Assembly: GCF_004364865.1 (NCBI RefSeq)
Contig: NZ_SOAU01000001.1
Span: forward strand, 1,488,001-1,552,000
From: Ilumatobacter fluminis
Lineage (GTDB): Bacteria; Actinomycetota; Acidimicrobiia; Acidimicrobiales; Ilumatobacteraceae
Reading direction: 5' to 3'
DNA: 64,000 nucleotides
In this document: piece after piece, positions 19,327-27,405 of the stretch
Position numbering within the stretch: the first letter of the stretch is position 1
Layout of the letters: each line of letters starts with the position of its first letter
Translations under genes and position numbers: made by a program
Notes under the pieces: model-generated
The model's input: the letters and a program-made list of their open reading frames with translations, nothing else
Databases searched by the model: none
Told to the model about the DNA's origin: nothing

Positions 19327-20472
19327 CTAGGCGGTGAAGCCGTCGAGGCGGGCAAGCACCTGGAGCATGACCTCGTCGGCCCCGCCGCCGATGCTGGTGA
19401 GTCGGTTGTCGCGGAGGAAGCGGGCGGTCCAGTTCTCCTCGACGTAGCCGATACCGCCGTGGAACTGCAGGCACTCGTCGGCGATCTTGCGGATCAGGCG
19501 ACCCGCGGTGAGTTTCGCGATCGTCGCCTGCCGGGTGGTGTCGTCGCCGGCCTGGTACCGCTCGGCGATCGAATGGTTGTACGTGCGGAGCAGATCGAGT
19601 TCGGCCGACAGCTCGGTCAGCTTGAACTGGATGTACTGCTTGGCGAGGAGCGGTTCGCCGAACACGTGCCGCTCGCGGAGGTACTCCGCCGTACGTGCGA
19701 GGGCGATCTCGCCGGCCCCGACGACCGAGTAGGCGCCCCACATCCGTTCGACGACGAACTGGGCCATCTGCTGCTGGAAACCGCGACCGATCTCGCCGAT
19801 CGTGTTGGCGACCGGCACGCGGCAGTCGTCGAAGCTGAGCAGGCCCGTGTCGGACGCTCGCATGCCGAGCTTGTCGAGCCTCTTCGACACGCTGAAGCCG
19901 GGCGTGTCGGTCGGGACGATGATCTGGCTCATCCCGGCATAGCCGCCCTCGTCGGAGGTGCGGGCCAGCACGCACAGCCAGTCGGCCTGGAGCGAGTTGG
20001 TGATCCACATCTTCGAGCCGTTGATCACCCACTCGTCGCCGTCGCGGACTGCGCGGGTGCGGATGCCGGCGACGTCGGAGCCGTGGTCGGGTTCGCTGAC
20101 GGCGATCGACGCAACCGCCTCGCCCCGCAGCGCCGGCGCCAGAAACTGTTGCTTCTGTTCCGGCGTGCCGAACTTGGCGAGCGACGGTGTCGCCATGTCG
20201 ACCTGCACGCCGAGCGCCATCGGGAGCGAGCCGTGGTCGCAGCGCCCGAACTCCTCGGCGAGGATGACGGTGAAGAAATGGTCGGCGCCCTGGCCGTCGT
20301 ACTCGGGTTCGTACTCGAGGCCGAGCATGCCGAGCTTCGCCATCGACGAGAAGATGTCGTGGAGCGGCATCATCTCGGCCGCCTCCCAGTCGGGGATGTT
20401 GGGATTGATCTCTCGCTCGACGTAGTCGCGCACCATCGCCCGGAAGGCTCGGTGCTCCTCGGTTTCACGCAT
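19327..20472 (-). CDS. acyl-CoA dehydrogenase
   Basis: 381 residues, FAD flavoprotein of fatty-acid or branched-chain acyl-CoA oxidation. Signature AVSEPDHGSDVAGI and W-I-T-N flavin segment (GSKMWITNSLQADW), plus QFHGGIGYVEENWTARFLRDNRLTSIGGGADEVML near the C-terminus. The classical YEGT catalytic Glu position reads GGGAD, so the base is more likely the Glu in FVVERMWGA, as in isovaleryl-CoA dehydrogenases (inference). ATG 20472 is chosen over an upstream in-frame ATG because TACTGT ends 7 nt before it. Confidence 0.9.
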   Translation of the reverse strand: MRETEEHRAFRAMVRDYVEREINPNIPDWEAAEMMPLHDIFSSMAKLGMLGLEYEPEYDGQGADHFFTVILAEEFGRCDHGSLPMALGVQVDMATPSLAKFGTPEQKQQFLAPALRGEAVASIAVSEPDHGSDVAGIRTRAVRDGDEWVINGSKMWITNSLQADWLCVLARTSDEGGYAGMSQIIVPTDTPGFSVSKRLDKLGMRASDTGLLSFDDCRVPVANTIGEIGRGFQQQMAQFVVERMWGAYSVVGAGEIALARTAEYLRERHVFGEPLLAKQYIQFKLTELSAELDLLRTYNHSIAERYQAGDDTTRQATIAKLTAGRLIRKIADECLQFHGGIGYVEENWTARFLRDNRLTSIGGGADEVMLQVLARLDGFTA

Positions 20473-20538
20473 GCCGGCGACAGTACGCAAGCCGACCCCG
20501 ACCGACGTCATCGGGTCGACGGTTCGGACAGCAGCCGG

Positions 20539-21282
20539 TCAGCGGAGTGAGAAGGGCGGATAGCGGTCGGTGGTGAGGAGGAAGGCGTAGGCGTTGACAC
20601 GGAGCCACCACCGACCGACACCGACGACGTAGTCGAACAGACCTCGCGGGTATCGGCCGGTGAAGATGATCGCGAACCAGGCGATGACGACGGCGAAGAA
20701 GGCGCCGATCGCCAGGAACACCAGCACGATGTAGTGCGGGATCGCGAGGAACCACTTCACGAGCGGCATGCCGCGCATCAGGTCTCGCTCGGCGTCCGGA
20801 TAGTCGACCTCGAGGGCCACCGACTGGCGATCCTCCGTCGACGGGTACCGGTCGGTGAGCAGGACCACGTAGGCCCAGACGCGGTAGCCGAAGCGCGTCA
20901 GCTCGAGCGCGAAGTCGAACCACCAGCGCGGGTATCGCTTCCTGAACAGGATCATCAGGAGCGTGGCCATGAACAGGCCGCCGGCAATGCCCCCGGTCGT
21001 CACGGTCGTCCATTCGCCACTCTCGCTCTGGGTCCACTGCGTCCCGCCGCCGGACAGGATGTCGAACAGGATCGCGATCGGGATGACCAGGATGATCCGG
21101 AACGCCGTCGAGGCCCGGCCGAGTCGCTCCGGGTAGTCGACCTCGAGCGTCGCCGGATACGGGCCTCCGGCAGGCGCGCCGGGTTCCATCGGCGGTGCGG
21201 GCGGCGTTGGGGGAGGTGGGGGAGGCGGCGGTGGTGGGGGAGGTGGCGGTGTCCCGAACACTCCCGGCTGGTCGGTCGTCAT
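20539..21282 (-). CDS. DUF4389 membrane protein with poly-proline head
   Basis: 247 residues. A proline-rich cytoplasmic head (12 or more Pro in a row near residue 13) is followed by two copies of a module: LEVDYPE...RYPRWWFDFALELTRFGYRVWAYVVLLTDRYPS and LEVDYPD...RYPRGLFDYVVGVGRWWLRVNAYAFLLTTDRYPPF, each with a membrane helix pair. This duplicated design is typical of DUF4389. Function unknown. Good RBS (AGGAGG). Confidence 0.8.
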   Translation of the reverse strand: MTTDQPGVFGTPPPPPPPPPPPPPPTPPAPPMEPGAPAGGPYPATLEVDYPERLGRASTAFRIILVIPIAILFDILSGGGTQWTQSESGEWTTVTTGGIAGGLFMATLLMILFRKRYPRWWFDFALELTRFGYRVWAYVVLLTDRYPSTEDRQSVALEVDYPDAERDLMRGMPLVKWFLAIPHYIVLVFLAIGAFFAVVIAWFAIIFTGRYPRGLFDYVVGVGRWWLRVNAYAFLLTTDRYPPFSLR

Positions 21283-21432
21283 GAGGTCCTCCTCGGTCGA
21301 ACTGCGCCGACCAGCATGACCGCCTCGAACATCGAGCGCGCGAACCCGACACCGGTCAGAGCGACGGGTTGTCGGTGGTGATGGCCGTGGTGTCGGTGAG
21401 GGGCGGCGTCGAACGAGTCGGCGCCGATCGGT

Positions 21433-21627
21433 TCACCGCCGGGTCGACGACGGTACGAGCAGCACGGTTCCGATCATCAGGATGGCGACGGCGACGCCGA
21501 CCCAAGCCACGAAGCCCCATGGCGACTCGAGGTTGGCGAGGGCCGCGATCGTCGTCGCTGCGGCGACAGCGACCAGACCGAGCAGTGCCGCCGCCAGCGT
21601 CCAGCGGTCTCGCGGTCGGTTCGCCAT
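21433..21627 (-). CDS. 64-residue two-helix membrane protein
   Basis: MANRPRDRW head, then two hydrophobic helices (about 10-30 and 36-57) and a short SSTRR tail. Unknown function. Supported by a TAGGCT box 7 nt before the ATG and by back-to-back placement with the VOC gene; an upstream extension to 21798 would run into that divergent gene. Confidence 0.6.
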   Translation of the reverse strand: MANRPRDRWTLAAALLGLVAVAAATTIAALANLESPWGFVAWVGVAVAILMIGTVLLVPSSTRR

Positions 21628-21673
21628 GCTCGTGAGCCTAGATCGGCCACGGAACACGGGTACGGTGCCGGGC

Positions 21674-22111
21674 GTGGGGATCGAGTTGGCGAACGTCGGG
21701 ATCGCAGTCCGTGACATCGAGGAGGCGATCGCGTTCTTCACCGACCTCGGGCTGACGGTGCTCGGGCGCGACGAGGTGAGCGGTGACTGGGTCGACACTG
21801 CCGTCGCGCTCGACGGTAATCACACCAAGATCGCCATGCTGCAGACTCCCGGCGGGGGCGGCGTGATCGAGCTGTTCGAGTACATCCACCCCGATGCGAT
21901 CGAGCCCGAGCCTGCCGTGCCGAACCAGATCGGCATGCATCGGGTGGCCTTCTCGGTCGACGACCTCGACGCTGCGCTCGAGATCGCTGCGAAACACGGC
22001 TGCCACCCGCTTCGAGGCGTCGCCGACTACCAGGACCTCTGCCGACTGACGTACGTGCGCGGCCCCAGCGGCATCATCGTGATGCTCGCCCAACAACTCG
22101 CCACCGGGTGA
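21674..22111 (+). CDS. VOC-superfamily (glyoxalase/methylmalonyl-CoA epimerase-like) protein
   Basis: 145 residues. Two beta-alpha-beta-beta-beta modules: VGIELANVGIAVRDIEEAIAFFTDLGLTVLG and GMHRVAFSVDDLDAALEIAAKHGCH, ending YVRGPSGIIVMLAQ. Likely metal-dependent, with a His near HRVAF and a Glu near IELFEYI as candidate ligands. Whether it acts as a lyase, epimerase or binding protein is unclear. GTG 21674 follows TACGGT by 7 nt (leaderless). Confidence 0.75.
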   Translation: MGIELANVGIAVRDIEEAIAFFTDLGLTVLGRDEVSGDWVDTAVALDGNHTKIAMLQTPGGGGVIELFEYIHPDAIEPEPAVPNQIGMHRVAFSVDDLDAALEIAAKHGCHPLRGVADYQDLCRLTYVRGPSGIIVMLAQQLATG

Positions 22112-22448
22112 GCTGTGTCGCACCTGCGCCGGCAAGCGGATAGGGCTCGGCCCGGTAGCGGTCGGCCCATGATCCGTTGGAGTCGTCGGAGCGTTGTGTC
22201 GTGTCGGGCTCCTGACGACCCGATGAGAGGTGCCGACACCATGTCGACACCATTGGGGTGCAGGTCAGGTAAGATGACCGCCGGTTCGTGGAAGGTCCAC
22301 GGGCTGCAAACCGAGCGATCAATGGGTTGGTTGCCGGTTGCCGACTCCGTCGGCCCTCGCCGGGCCAGAACGGGCTTGCCAACTGGGAACCGGCTCGATC
22401 GCTCCAGAGCGGCGCAAGCGATGCGCTCGCGCCGGAAAGGAGCCATTC
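22112..22448 (+). promoter_or_regulatory. 337-bp leader region of pnp
   Basis: No gene seen. A TAAGAT box at 22270-22275 would place a transcription start about 170 nt upstream of pnp. Just before it is a direct repeat CGACACCAT (two copies within 22234-22253). The leader has GC-rich inverted segments, including GCGCAAGCGATGCGC-like pairing near 22414, before the AAAGGAG at 22436. PNPase leaders are commonly autoregulated through RNase processing; that is an expectation here, not shown. Confidence 0.35.
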
Positions 22449-24833
22449 GTGGCTGACCCCATCCGCGTCTCCGGACCCATCTCGGGTACCGACAAGACGC
22501 TCACCTTCGAGACGGGCAAGTTCGCCCCGCAGAGCCAGGGCGCCGTCGTGGCGTCGATCGGCGGCACGAAGGTCCTCACCACCGCCAACGCGGCCAAGGA
22601 CGTCCGTCCGGGCATGGATTTCTTCCCGTTGACGGTCGACGTCGAAGAGCGTGCCTACGCCGCCGGCAAGATCCCCGGTTCGTTCTTCCGTCGTGAAGGC
22701 CGCCCGACCGAGGAAGCGATCCTCACCTGCCGTCTCACCGACCGCCCGCTGCGCCCCTCGTTCCCCGAAGGCTTCCGCAACGAGACTCAGATCGTCACGA
22801 CGGTCCTCGGTGCCGACCAGGAGAACCAGCACGACGTGCTGTCGATCAACGCCGCCTCGGCCGCCCTGTCGATCTCGGGCATCCCGTTCGACGGCCCGCT
22901 CGGCTCGGTCCGCATGGCCTACACCACCGAAGGCACCTGGATCCCGCACCCGACGTACCAGGAAGTCGAAGACGGCACCTTCGAGATCGTCGTCGCCGGC
23001 CGTGAACTCGACAACGGCGACGTCGCCGTCATGATGGTCGAGGCCGGTGGTACCGAGAAGAGCTTCTACTACTACGAAGACGGCGCTCCGAAGGTCGACG
23101 AGGCCGTCCTCGCCGACGCCCTCGAGGCCTGCAAGGTCTGGATCAAGGAGTCGATCGCCCTCCAGCGTCAGCTGGTCGCCAGCGTCATCGCCACCCACGG
23201 CCCGATCGAGCCGATGTCGTTCAACGCCGCCGTCGACTACACCCCTGAGGTGTTCGCTGCGGTCGAGGGTCTCGTCACCGACGAAGTCGCCGAAGCGGTC
23301 AAGATCGCCGGCAAGCACGAGCGCAACGCCGCCACCGACGCCGCGTCGGCGAAGGCTCTCGAGGCGCTCTGCGCCGAGGGCGCCGAGTTCGAAGGCCAGG
23401 AGAAGGCCGTCAAGGAAGCGGTCCGCAGCCTCACCAAGAAGCTGGTCCGCAAGCGGATCATCGACGAGGGCCTCCGCATCGACGGTCGTGGCACCGCCGA
23501 TCTGCGCCCGGTCTCGGCCGAGGTCGGCGTCCTGCCGACCGCCCACGGCTCGGGCCTGTTCCAGCGTGGCGAGACCCAGGTGATGAACATCCTCACCATG
23601 GCCATGCCCCGCATGAACCAGATGATCGACTCGCTCTCGCCCTACGACGAGAAGCGCTACCTGCACCACTACAACATGCCGCCGTGGGCCAACGGTGAGA
23701 CCGGCCGTGTCGGTTCGCCGAAGCGTCGCGAGATCGGTCACGGTGCGCTCGCCGCCCGTGCGGTCCTGCCGGTCGTCCCGACCCAGGAAGACTTCGCCTA
23801 CACCCTGCGTCTCGTGTCGGAAGTGATGTCGTCGAACGGTTCGACGTCGATGGCGTCGGTCTGCTCCTCGAGCCTCTCGCTCATGGACGCCGGTGTGCCC
23901 ACCCGTGGCGCCGTCGCCGGCATCGCGATGGGTCTCATCAAGGAAGGCGACCAGTACGTCACCCTGACCGACATCCTCGGAGCCGAGGACGCGTTCGGTG
24001 ACATGGACTTCAAGGTCGCCGGTACCTCCGACGCGATCACCGCCCTCCAGCTCGACACCAAGATCGACGGCATCCCCGCCGACGTCCTGAAGGCTGCGCT
24101 CGAGCAGGCCAAGGTCGCCCGCACCGAGATCCTCGAGGTCATGAACGCCGCCATCGCCGCCCCGCGCGACGAGGTCGCCGACACGGCACCGAAGATCAAG
24201 ACGATCACCATCCCGATGGACAAGATCGGTGAGGTCATCGGCCCCAAGGGCAAGGTCATCAACACGATCCAGCAGGAGACCGGTGCCGACATCAGCGTCG
24301 ACGACGACGGTGCTCAGGGCTTCGTGACCATCGGCGCCGTCGAGGCGTGGCGGATGGAAGAGGCGATGACCCAGATCATGAACATCGTCGACCCGCCGAA
24401 GGCCGAGATCGGCAAGACCTACATGGGTCGCGTCGTGAACATCACCAAGTTCGGTGCGTTCGTCAACATCCTCCCGGGCCGTGACGGCCTCGTGCACATC
24501 TCGAAGCTCGGTGGCGGCAAGCGCATCAAGTCGGTCGAGGACGTGCTCGAGCTCGGCCAGGAGATCGAAGTCGTCGTCGAGGAGATCGACGACCGCGGCA
24601 AGGTCAGCCTGACCCCGGCCGGTGCCGTCGAGGCCCCGAGCGGCAACGGCGACGGTGGCTCGGACGACGACTCGAGCGACAACGGCTCGTCCGACGACGT
24701 CGAGACCGTCTCGTTCGAGGAGAGCTTCGACGCGGAACTCGCCGACGAACTCGGCGACCTCGGTCCGGCGGGCGAGAAGCCCCGCAGCGACCGTGGCGAC
24801 CGCGGCGGCCGTGGCCGTCGCCGTCACCGCTGA
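22449..24833 (+). CDS. pnp: polyribonucleotide nucleotidyltransferase (PNPase)
   Basis: 794 residues. Phosphorolytic 3'-5' exonuclease. Two RNase PH domains: the first has KFAPQSQGAVVASIGGTKVLTT and FFPLTVDVEERAYAAGKIPGSFFRREGRPTE; the second has GRGTADLRPVSAEVG, FQRGETQVMN and ASVCSSSLSLMDAGVP. Then KH (IGEVIGPKGKVINTIQ) and S1 (YMGRVVNITKFGAFVNILPGRDGLVHIS). Acidic and Arg/Gly-rich tail. GTG 22449 is preceded by AAAGGAG at a proper distance; an earlier in-frame ATG at 22338 lies in the leader. Confidence 0.96.
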   Translation: MADPIRVSGPISGTDKTLTFETGKFAPQSQGAVVASIGGTKVLTTANAAKDVRPGMDFFPLTVDVEERAYAAGKIPGSFFRREGRPTEEAILTCRLTDRPLRPSFPEGFRNETQIVTTVLGADQENQHDVLSINAASAALSISGIPFDGPLGSVRMAYTTEGTWIPHPTYQEVEDGTFEIVVAGRELDNGDVAVMMVEAGGTEKSFYYYEDGAPKVDEAVLADALEACKVWIKESIALQRQLVASVIATHGPIEPMSFNAAVDYTPEVFAAVEGLVTDEVAEAVKIAGKHERNAATDAASAKALEALCAEGAEFEGQEKAVKEAVRSLTKKLVRKRIIDEGLRIDGRGTADLRPVSAEVGVLPTAHGSGLFQRGETQVMNILTMAMPRMNQMIDSLSPYDEKRYLHHYNMPPWANGETGRVGSPKRREIGHGALAARAVLPVVPTQEDFAYTLRLVSEVMSSNGSTSMASVCSSSLSLMDAGVPTRGAVAGIAMGLIKEGDQYVTLTDILGAEDAFGDMDFKVAGTSDAITALQLDTKIDGIPADVLKAALEQAKVARTEILEVMNAAIAAPRDEVADTAPKIKTITIPMDKIGEVIGPKGKVINTIQQETGADISVDDDGAQGFVTIGAVEAWRMEEAMTQIMNIVDPPKAEIGKTYMGRVVNITKFGAFVNILPGRDGLVHISKLGGGKRIKSVEDVLELGQEIEVVVEEIDDRGKVSLTPAGAVEAPSGNGDGGSDDDSSDNGSSDDVETVSFEESFDAELADELGDLGPAGEKPRSDRGDRGGRGRRRHR

Positions 24834-24860
24834 TCGTCACTGACGACCTGACATCCTGAT

Positions 24861-24892
24861 CGACGCCCGGACGGTTCGCCGTCCGGGCGTCG
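24861..24892 (+). terminator. pnp terminator with UUCG tetraloop
   Basis: Perfect 14-bp stem (24861-24874 with 24879-24892) closed by TTCG, 27 nt after the pnp stop. It ends 15 bp before the dapB -10 box. Confidence 0.75.
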
Positions 24893-24920
24893 TCGCGCCC
24901 GGGCGGGTACCGTGCACCCC

Positions 24921-25697
24921 ATGATGCGAGTCGGTGTGCACGGAGCGGTCGGGCGGATGGGGACGGCGGCGTGTGAGGCCGTGGCCGGGGCGGACGACCT
25001 CGAACTCGTCGCGGCCGTCGATCGAGCGGCGCCGGGCGAGGAGCGTGGTGGGATCGCGGTGTCGGGTGAACTGAAGGCGTTCGCCGACGCCGAGTGCGAC
25101 GTCGTTGTCGACTTCACCGTCGCCGATGCCGCCCGCGTCGCACTGCCCTGGCTGGCGATGCACGGCATCCACGCCGTGACCGGCACGACCGGGTGGTCGG
25201 ACGCCGATCTCGACGAGTTGCGTTCGGCGTTCGGCGACGGCCCGGCCCACTGCCTGATCGCACCGAACTTCGCGATCAGCGCGGTGTTGATGATGCGCTT
25301 CGCCGAGCTGGCGGCCCCGCACTTCGACACCGCGGAGATCATCGAGTACCACCACGACCGCAAGGTCGACGCCCCGTCGGGGACGGCGACGGTGACCGCC
25401 GACCGGATCGCCGCCGCACGCGGTGACGCGCCGTGGAACCCCGACCCCACCGAGCACGAGGTCTACCCGGGGGCGCGCGGGGGAGCGGGTCCGGGCGGCA
25501 TCCGGGTGCACGGCGTGCGCATGCACGGCATGGTCGCCCACCAGGACGTCATCTTCGGTGCCGAAGGGCAATCGCTCACGATCCGTCAGGACAGCTACGA
25601 CCGCAGCAGCTTCATGCCGGGCGTGCTGCTCGCCTGCCGCCGGATCGCCGACCACCCCGGCGTGGTCATCGGGCTCGACACCTATCTCGGCGTCTGA
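24921..25697 (+). CDS. dapB: 4-hydroxy-tetrahydrodipicolinate reductase
   Basis: 258 residues, lysine/diaminopimelate pathway. N-terminal NAD(P) fold with VGVHGAVGRMG; GTTGWSDAD; substrate/catalytic segment EIIEYHHDRKVDAPSGTA with the conserved His-His and Lys; C-terminal FGAEGQSLTIRQDSYDRSSF. TACCGT ends 7 nt before the ATG at 24921, which therefore was chosen over a GTG at 24912. The next pathway gene in the window, dapA, is 11.6 kb downstream behind an accessory block. Confidence 0.95.
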   Translation: MMRVGVHGAVGRMGTAACEAVAGADDLELVAAVDRAAPGEERGGIAVSGELKAFADAECDVVVDFTVADAARVALPWLAMHGIHAVTGTTGWSDADLDELRSAFGDGPAHCLIAPNFAISAVLMMRFAELAAPHFDTAEIIEYHHDRKVDAPSGTATVTADRIAAARGDAPWNPDPTEHEVYPGARGGAGPGGIRVHGVRMHGMVAHQDVIFGAEGQSLTIRQDSYDRSSFMPGVLLACRRIADHPGVVIGLDTYLGV

Positions 25698-25718
25698 GGT
25701 CCGACCCGGCCCTGCCCC

Positions 25719-25909
25719 GGACGCCTGGTGGATTAAATCGCCTGGGTGTCCACGGGTGGACGCCTGGTGGATTTAATCGCCTGGGTGTCCGGGCCTTGGG
25801 GGTGGTGGCGTCGGGTAGCGAGGCATGGCGCTGCCCCGGACGCCTGGTGGATTTAATCGCCTGGGTGTCCACGGGTGGACGCCTGGTGGATTTAATCGCC
25901 TGGGTGTCC
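25719..25909. repeat. tandem near-palindromes, family C (4 units in two pairs)
   Basis: 33-bp units at 25719-25751, 25758-25790, 25838-25870 and 25877-25909. Each pair is joined by ACGGGT. Units read GGACGCCTGG...TAATCGCC...GGTGTCC and fold as hairpins with several G-U pairs. The two pairs are near-identical direct repeats 119 bp apart, pointing to recent duplication. The other bases of the 457-bp gap up to 26154 hold the hairpin at 26043-26073 and no gene. Confidence 0.85.
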
Positions 25910-26042
25910 GGGCTCCGGGGTGGGTGGTGAGCGTGGTGGAGCGGGCCGGGGAAGAAACCCGGAGAAATTTCGAGAATCGTGTATCAGGGGGTCCCAGGGT
26001 GCCTCTGTGGGGGTGCACATGCGGGAACCATGGCCGCTATGG

Positions 26043-26073
26043 GTCGGGGCGCTCCGGGCGGGGGCGCCCCGAC
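26043..26073. terminator. hairpin between convergent dapB and tpx
   Basis: Arms GTCGGGGCGC / GCGCCCCGAC, perfect over 10 bp with an 11-nt loop. Suitable as a two-way terminator. Confidence 0.5.
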
Positions 26074-26154
26074 CAGCGGACGGGCTGGTCGGGTGATTCG
26101 GCGGGAACACACGACCAGCAGCGGGCTCGGACGAGCCGAGCGGGCGGGCTCGGC

Positions 26155-26652
26155 TCAGCCGAGCGCAGCGAGGGCGGCGTCGTAGTCGGGCTCGTCGGCG
26201 ATCTCACCGACCAGCTGGGTGTAGGCGACGTCGCCGTTCTCGTCCACCACCACGACCGCACGAGCCATCACGCCGGCGAGCGGGCCCTCGGTGAGGCGGA
26301 CGCCGTACTGCTCGGCGAAGTCGCTGCGGAAGCCCGAACCGGTCTTCACGTTCTCGATGCCCTCGGCGCCACAGAAGCGGCCGGCGGCGAACGGCAGATC
26401 TTCGGAGACGCAGAGCACGACGGTGTCGTCGAGGCCGGCCGCCTTCTCGTTGAACTGGCGCACGCTCTGCGCGCACGTCGGGGTGTCGATGCTCGGGAAG
26501 ATGTTGAGGACGACCTTCTTGCCGGACAGGTCGCCGCTCGAGATCTCGGACAGGTCGCTGCCGACCAGGCTGAACGACGGCGCCGACGAACCGACTGCCG
26601 GCAGGTCGCCGCTGGTGTTGAAGGGGTTACCGCGAAGGGTCACTTGTGCCAT
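26155..26652 (-). CDS. tpx: thiol peroxidase Tpx (atypical 2-Cys peroxiredoxin)
   Basis: 165 residues. Reduces H2O2 and organic peroxides with thioredoxin. Peroxidatic Cys60 in [17 protein letters not shown], resolving Cys94 in [10 protein letters not shown], and the family head [18 protein letters not shown]. Full length. It faces dapB across the family C repeats. Confidence 0.95.
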   Translation of the reverse strand: MAQVTLRGNPFNTSGDLPAVGSSAPSFSLVGSDLSEISSGDLSGKKVVLNIFPSIDTPTCAQSVRQFNEKAAGLDDTVVLCVSEDLPFAAGRFCGAEGIENVKTGSGFRSDFAEQYGVRLTEGPLAGVMARAVVVVDENGDVAYTQLVGEIADEPDYDAALAALG

Positions 26653-26689
26653 GCGGGCATTGTGGCACGCAGGAAACCCCGCCGGTTCG

Positions 26690-27346
26690 TCAGAGTTCGA
26701 ACCGACGGCCCCGCCACAGGTTGAGCGCGACCGTGGCAGCGGTCAGGCCGATGGCGATCACGAGTGCGGGGGTCTGGTAGCGGTTGAGGAAATCGAGCAC
26801 CGTGTCGATCTCGTCGTCGGCGATCTGGGCGACCCACCACCAGAGCAAGAGCCGCAGGACGATGCCGACCGTCACCAGGAACACGAGCCGGGGGATCTTC
26901 GTCTTGACGATGCCGGTGATCGCCGCGACGAGGTTCGATCCGGTGAAGAACGGGACGACGACCCACTCGGCCTTGTGGAACATGCGGATCATCTGGTTCA
27001 TCTGGTCGCGTTGCACGCCCATGAAGCGCCCCATCCACACCAGCACCTTCGTGCCGTACGCACGGCCGATCAGGTGACAGACGGCGTAGGCGAGTCCGAG
27101 TCGGAGCCCGGCGATGACGCCGTACGACACCCACGAGATGTCGGATCCGAGCGCGAGCAACAGGTGGCGCACCCGACTGTGGAGCATCAACAACCCCTCG
27201 GGGTTGTCGTTCGCCCAGCTCGGAGCGACGGCGGTGCCGATGTACCCGAGGATCACGAGGACGACCCAGGCACCGACGGCGACCGGCCCCCACCAGGGAA
27301 CGGGTTCGTCGGGCGCCTCGAGCGGCGCGGTCTCGGCCTCGGTCAT
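26690..27346 (-). CDS. DedA/VTT-like membrane protein
   Basis: 218 residues with about five hydrophobic segments. The central part, [44 protein letters not shown], resembles the DedA/SNARE-associated (VTT) core, in which a re-entrant helix carries polar and Gly-Pro-like residues; several usual DedA residues are absent, so assignment is moderate. Such proteins are implicated in lipid scrambling or membrane homeostasis. TAGCGT ends 7 nt before the ATG; the promoter is back-to-back with the acyl-CoA ligase gene. Confidence 0.55.
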   Translation of the reverse strand: MTEAETAPLEAPDEPVPWWGPVAVGAWVVLVILGYIGTAVAPSWANDNPEGLLMLHSRVRHLLLALGSDISWVSYGVIAGLRLGLAYAVCHLIGRAYGTKVLVWMGRFMGVQRDQMNQMIRMFHKAEWVVVPFFTGSNLVAAITGIVKTKIPRLVFLVTVGIVLRLLLWWWVAQIADDEIDTVLDFLNRYQTPALVIAIGLTAATVALNLWRGRRFEL

Positions 27347-27405
27347 CGACCCGACGCTACCGCTCGCACCGACGGTGCGGTTCGACACGCAGGGCGCTTC
27401 GGAGC

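Noticed and set aside
22074-24827. A 917-codon minus-strand frame opposite pnp
   Set aside because: Antisense shadow of pnp, with no domain-like sequence.
25719-25909. Family C units as a CRISPR array
   Set aside because: Units are paired with constant 6-bp spacers and there are only two pairs; no unique spacers and no cas genes.
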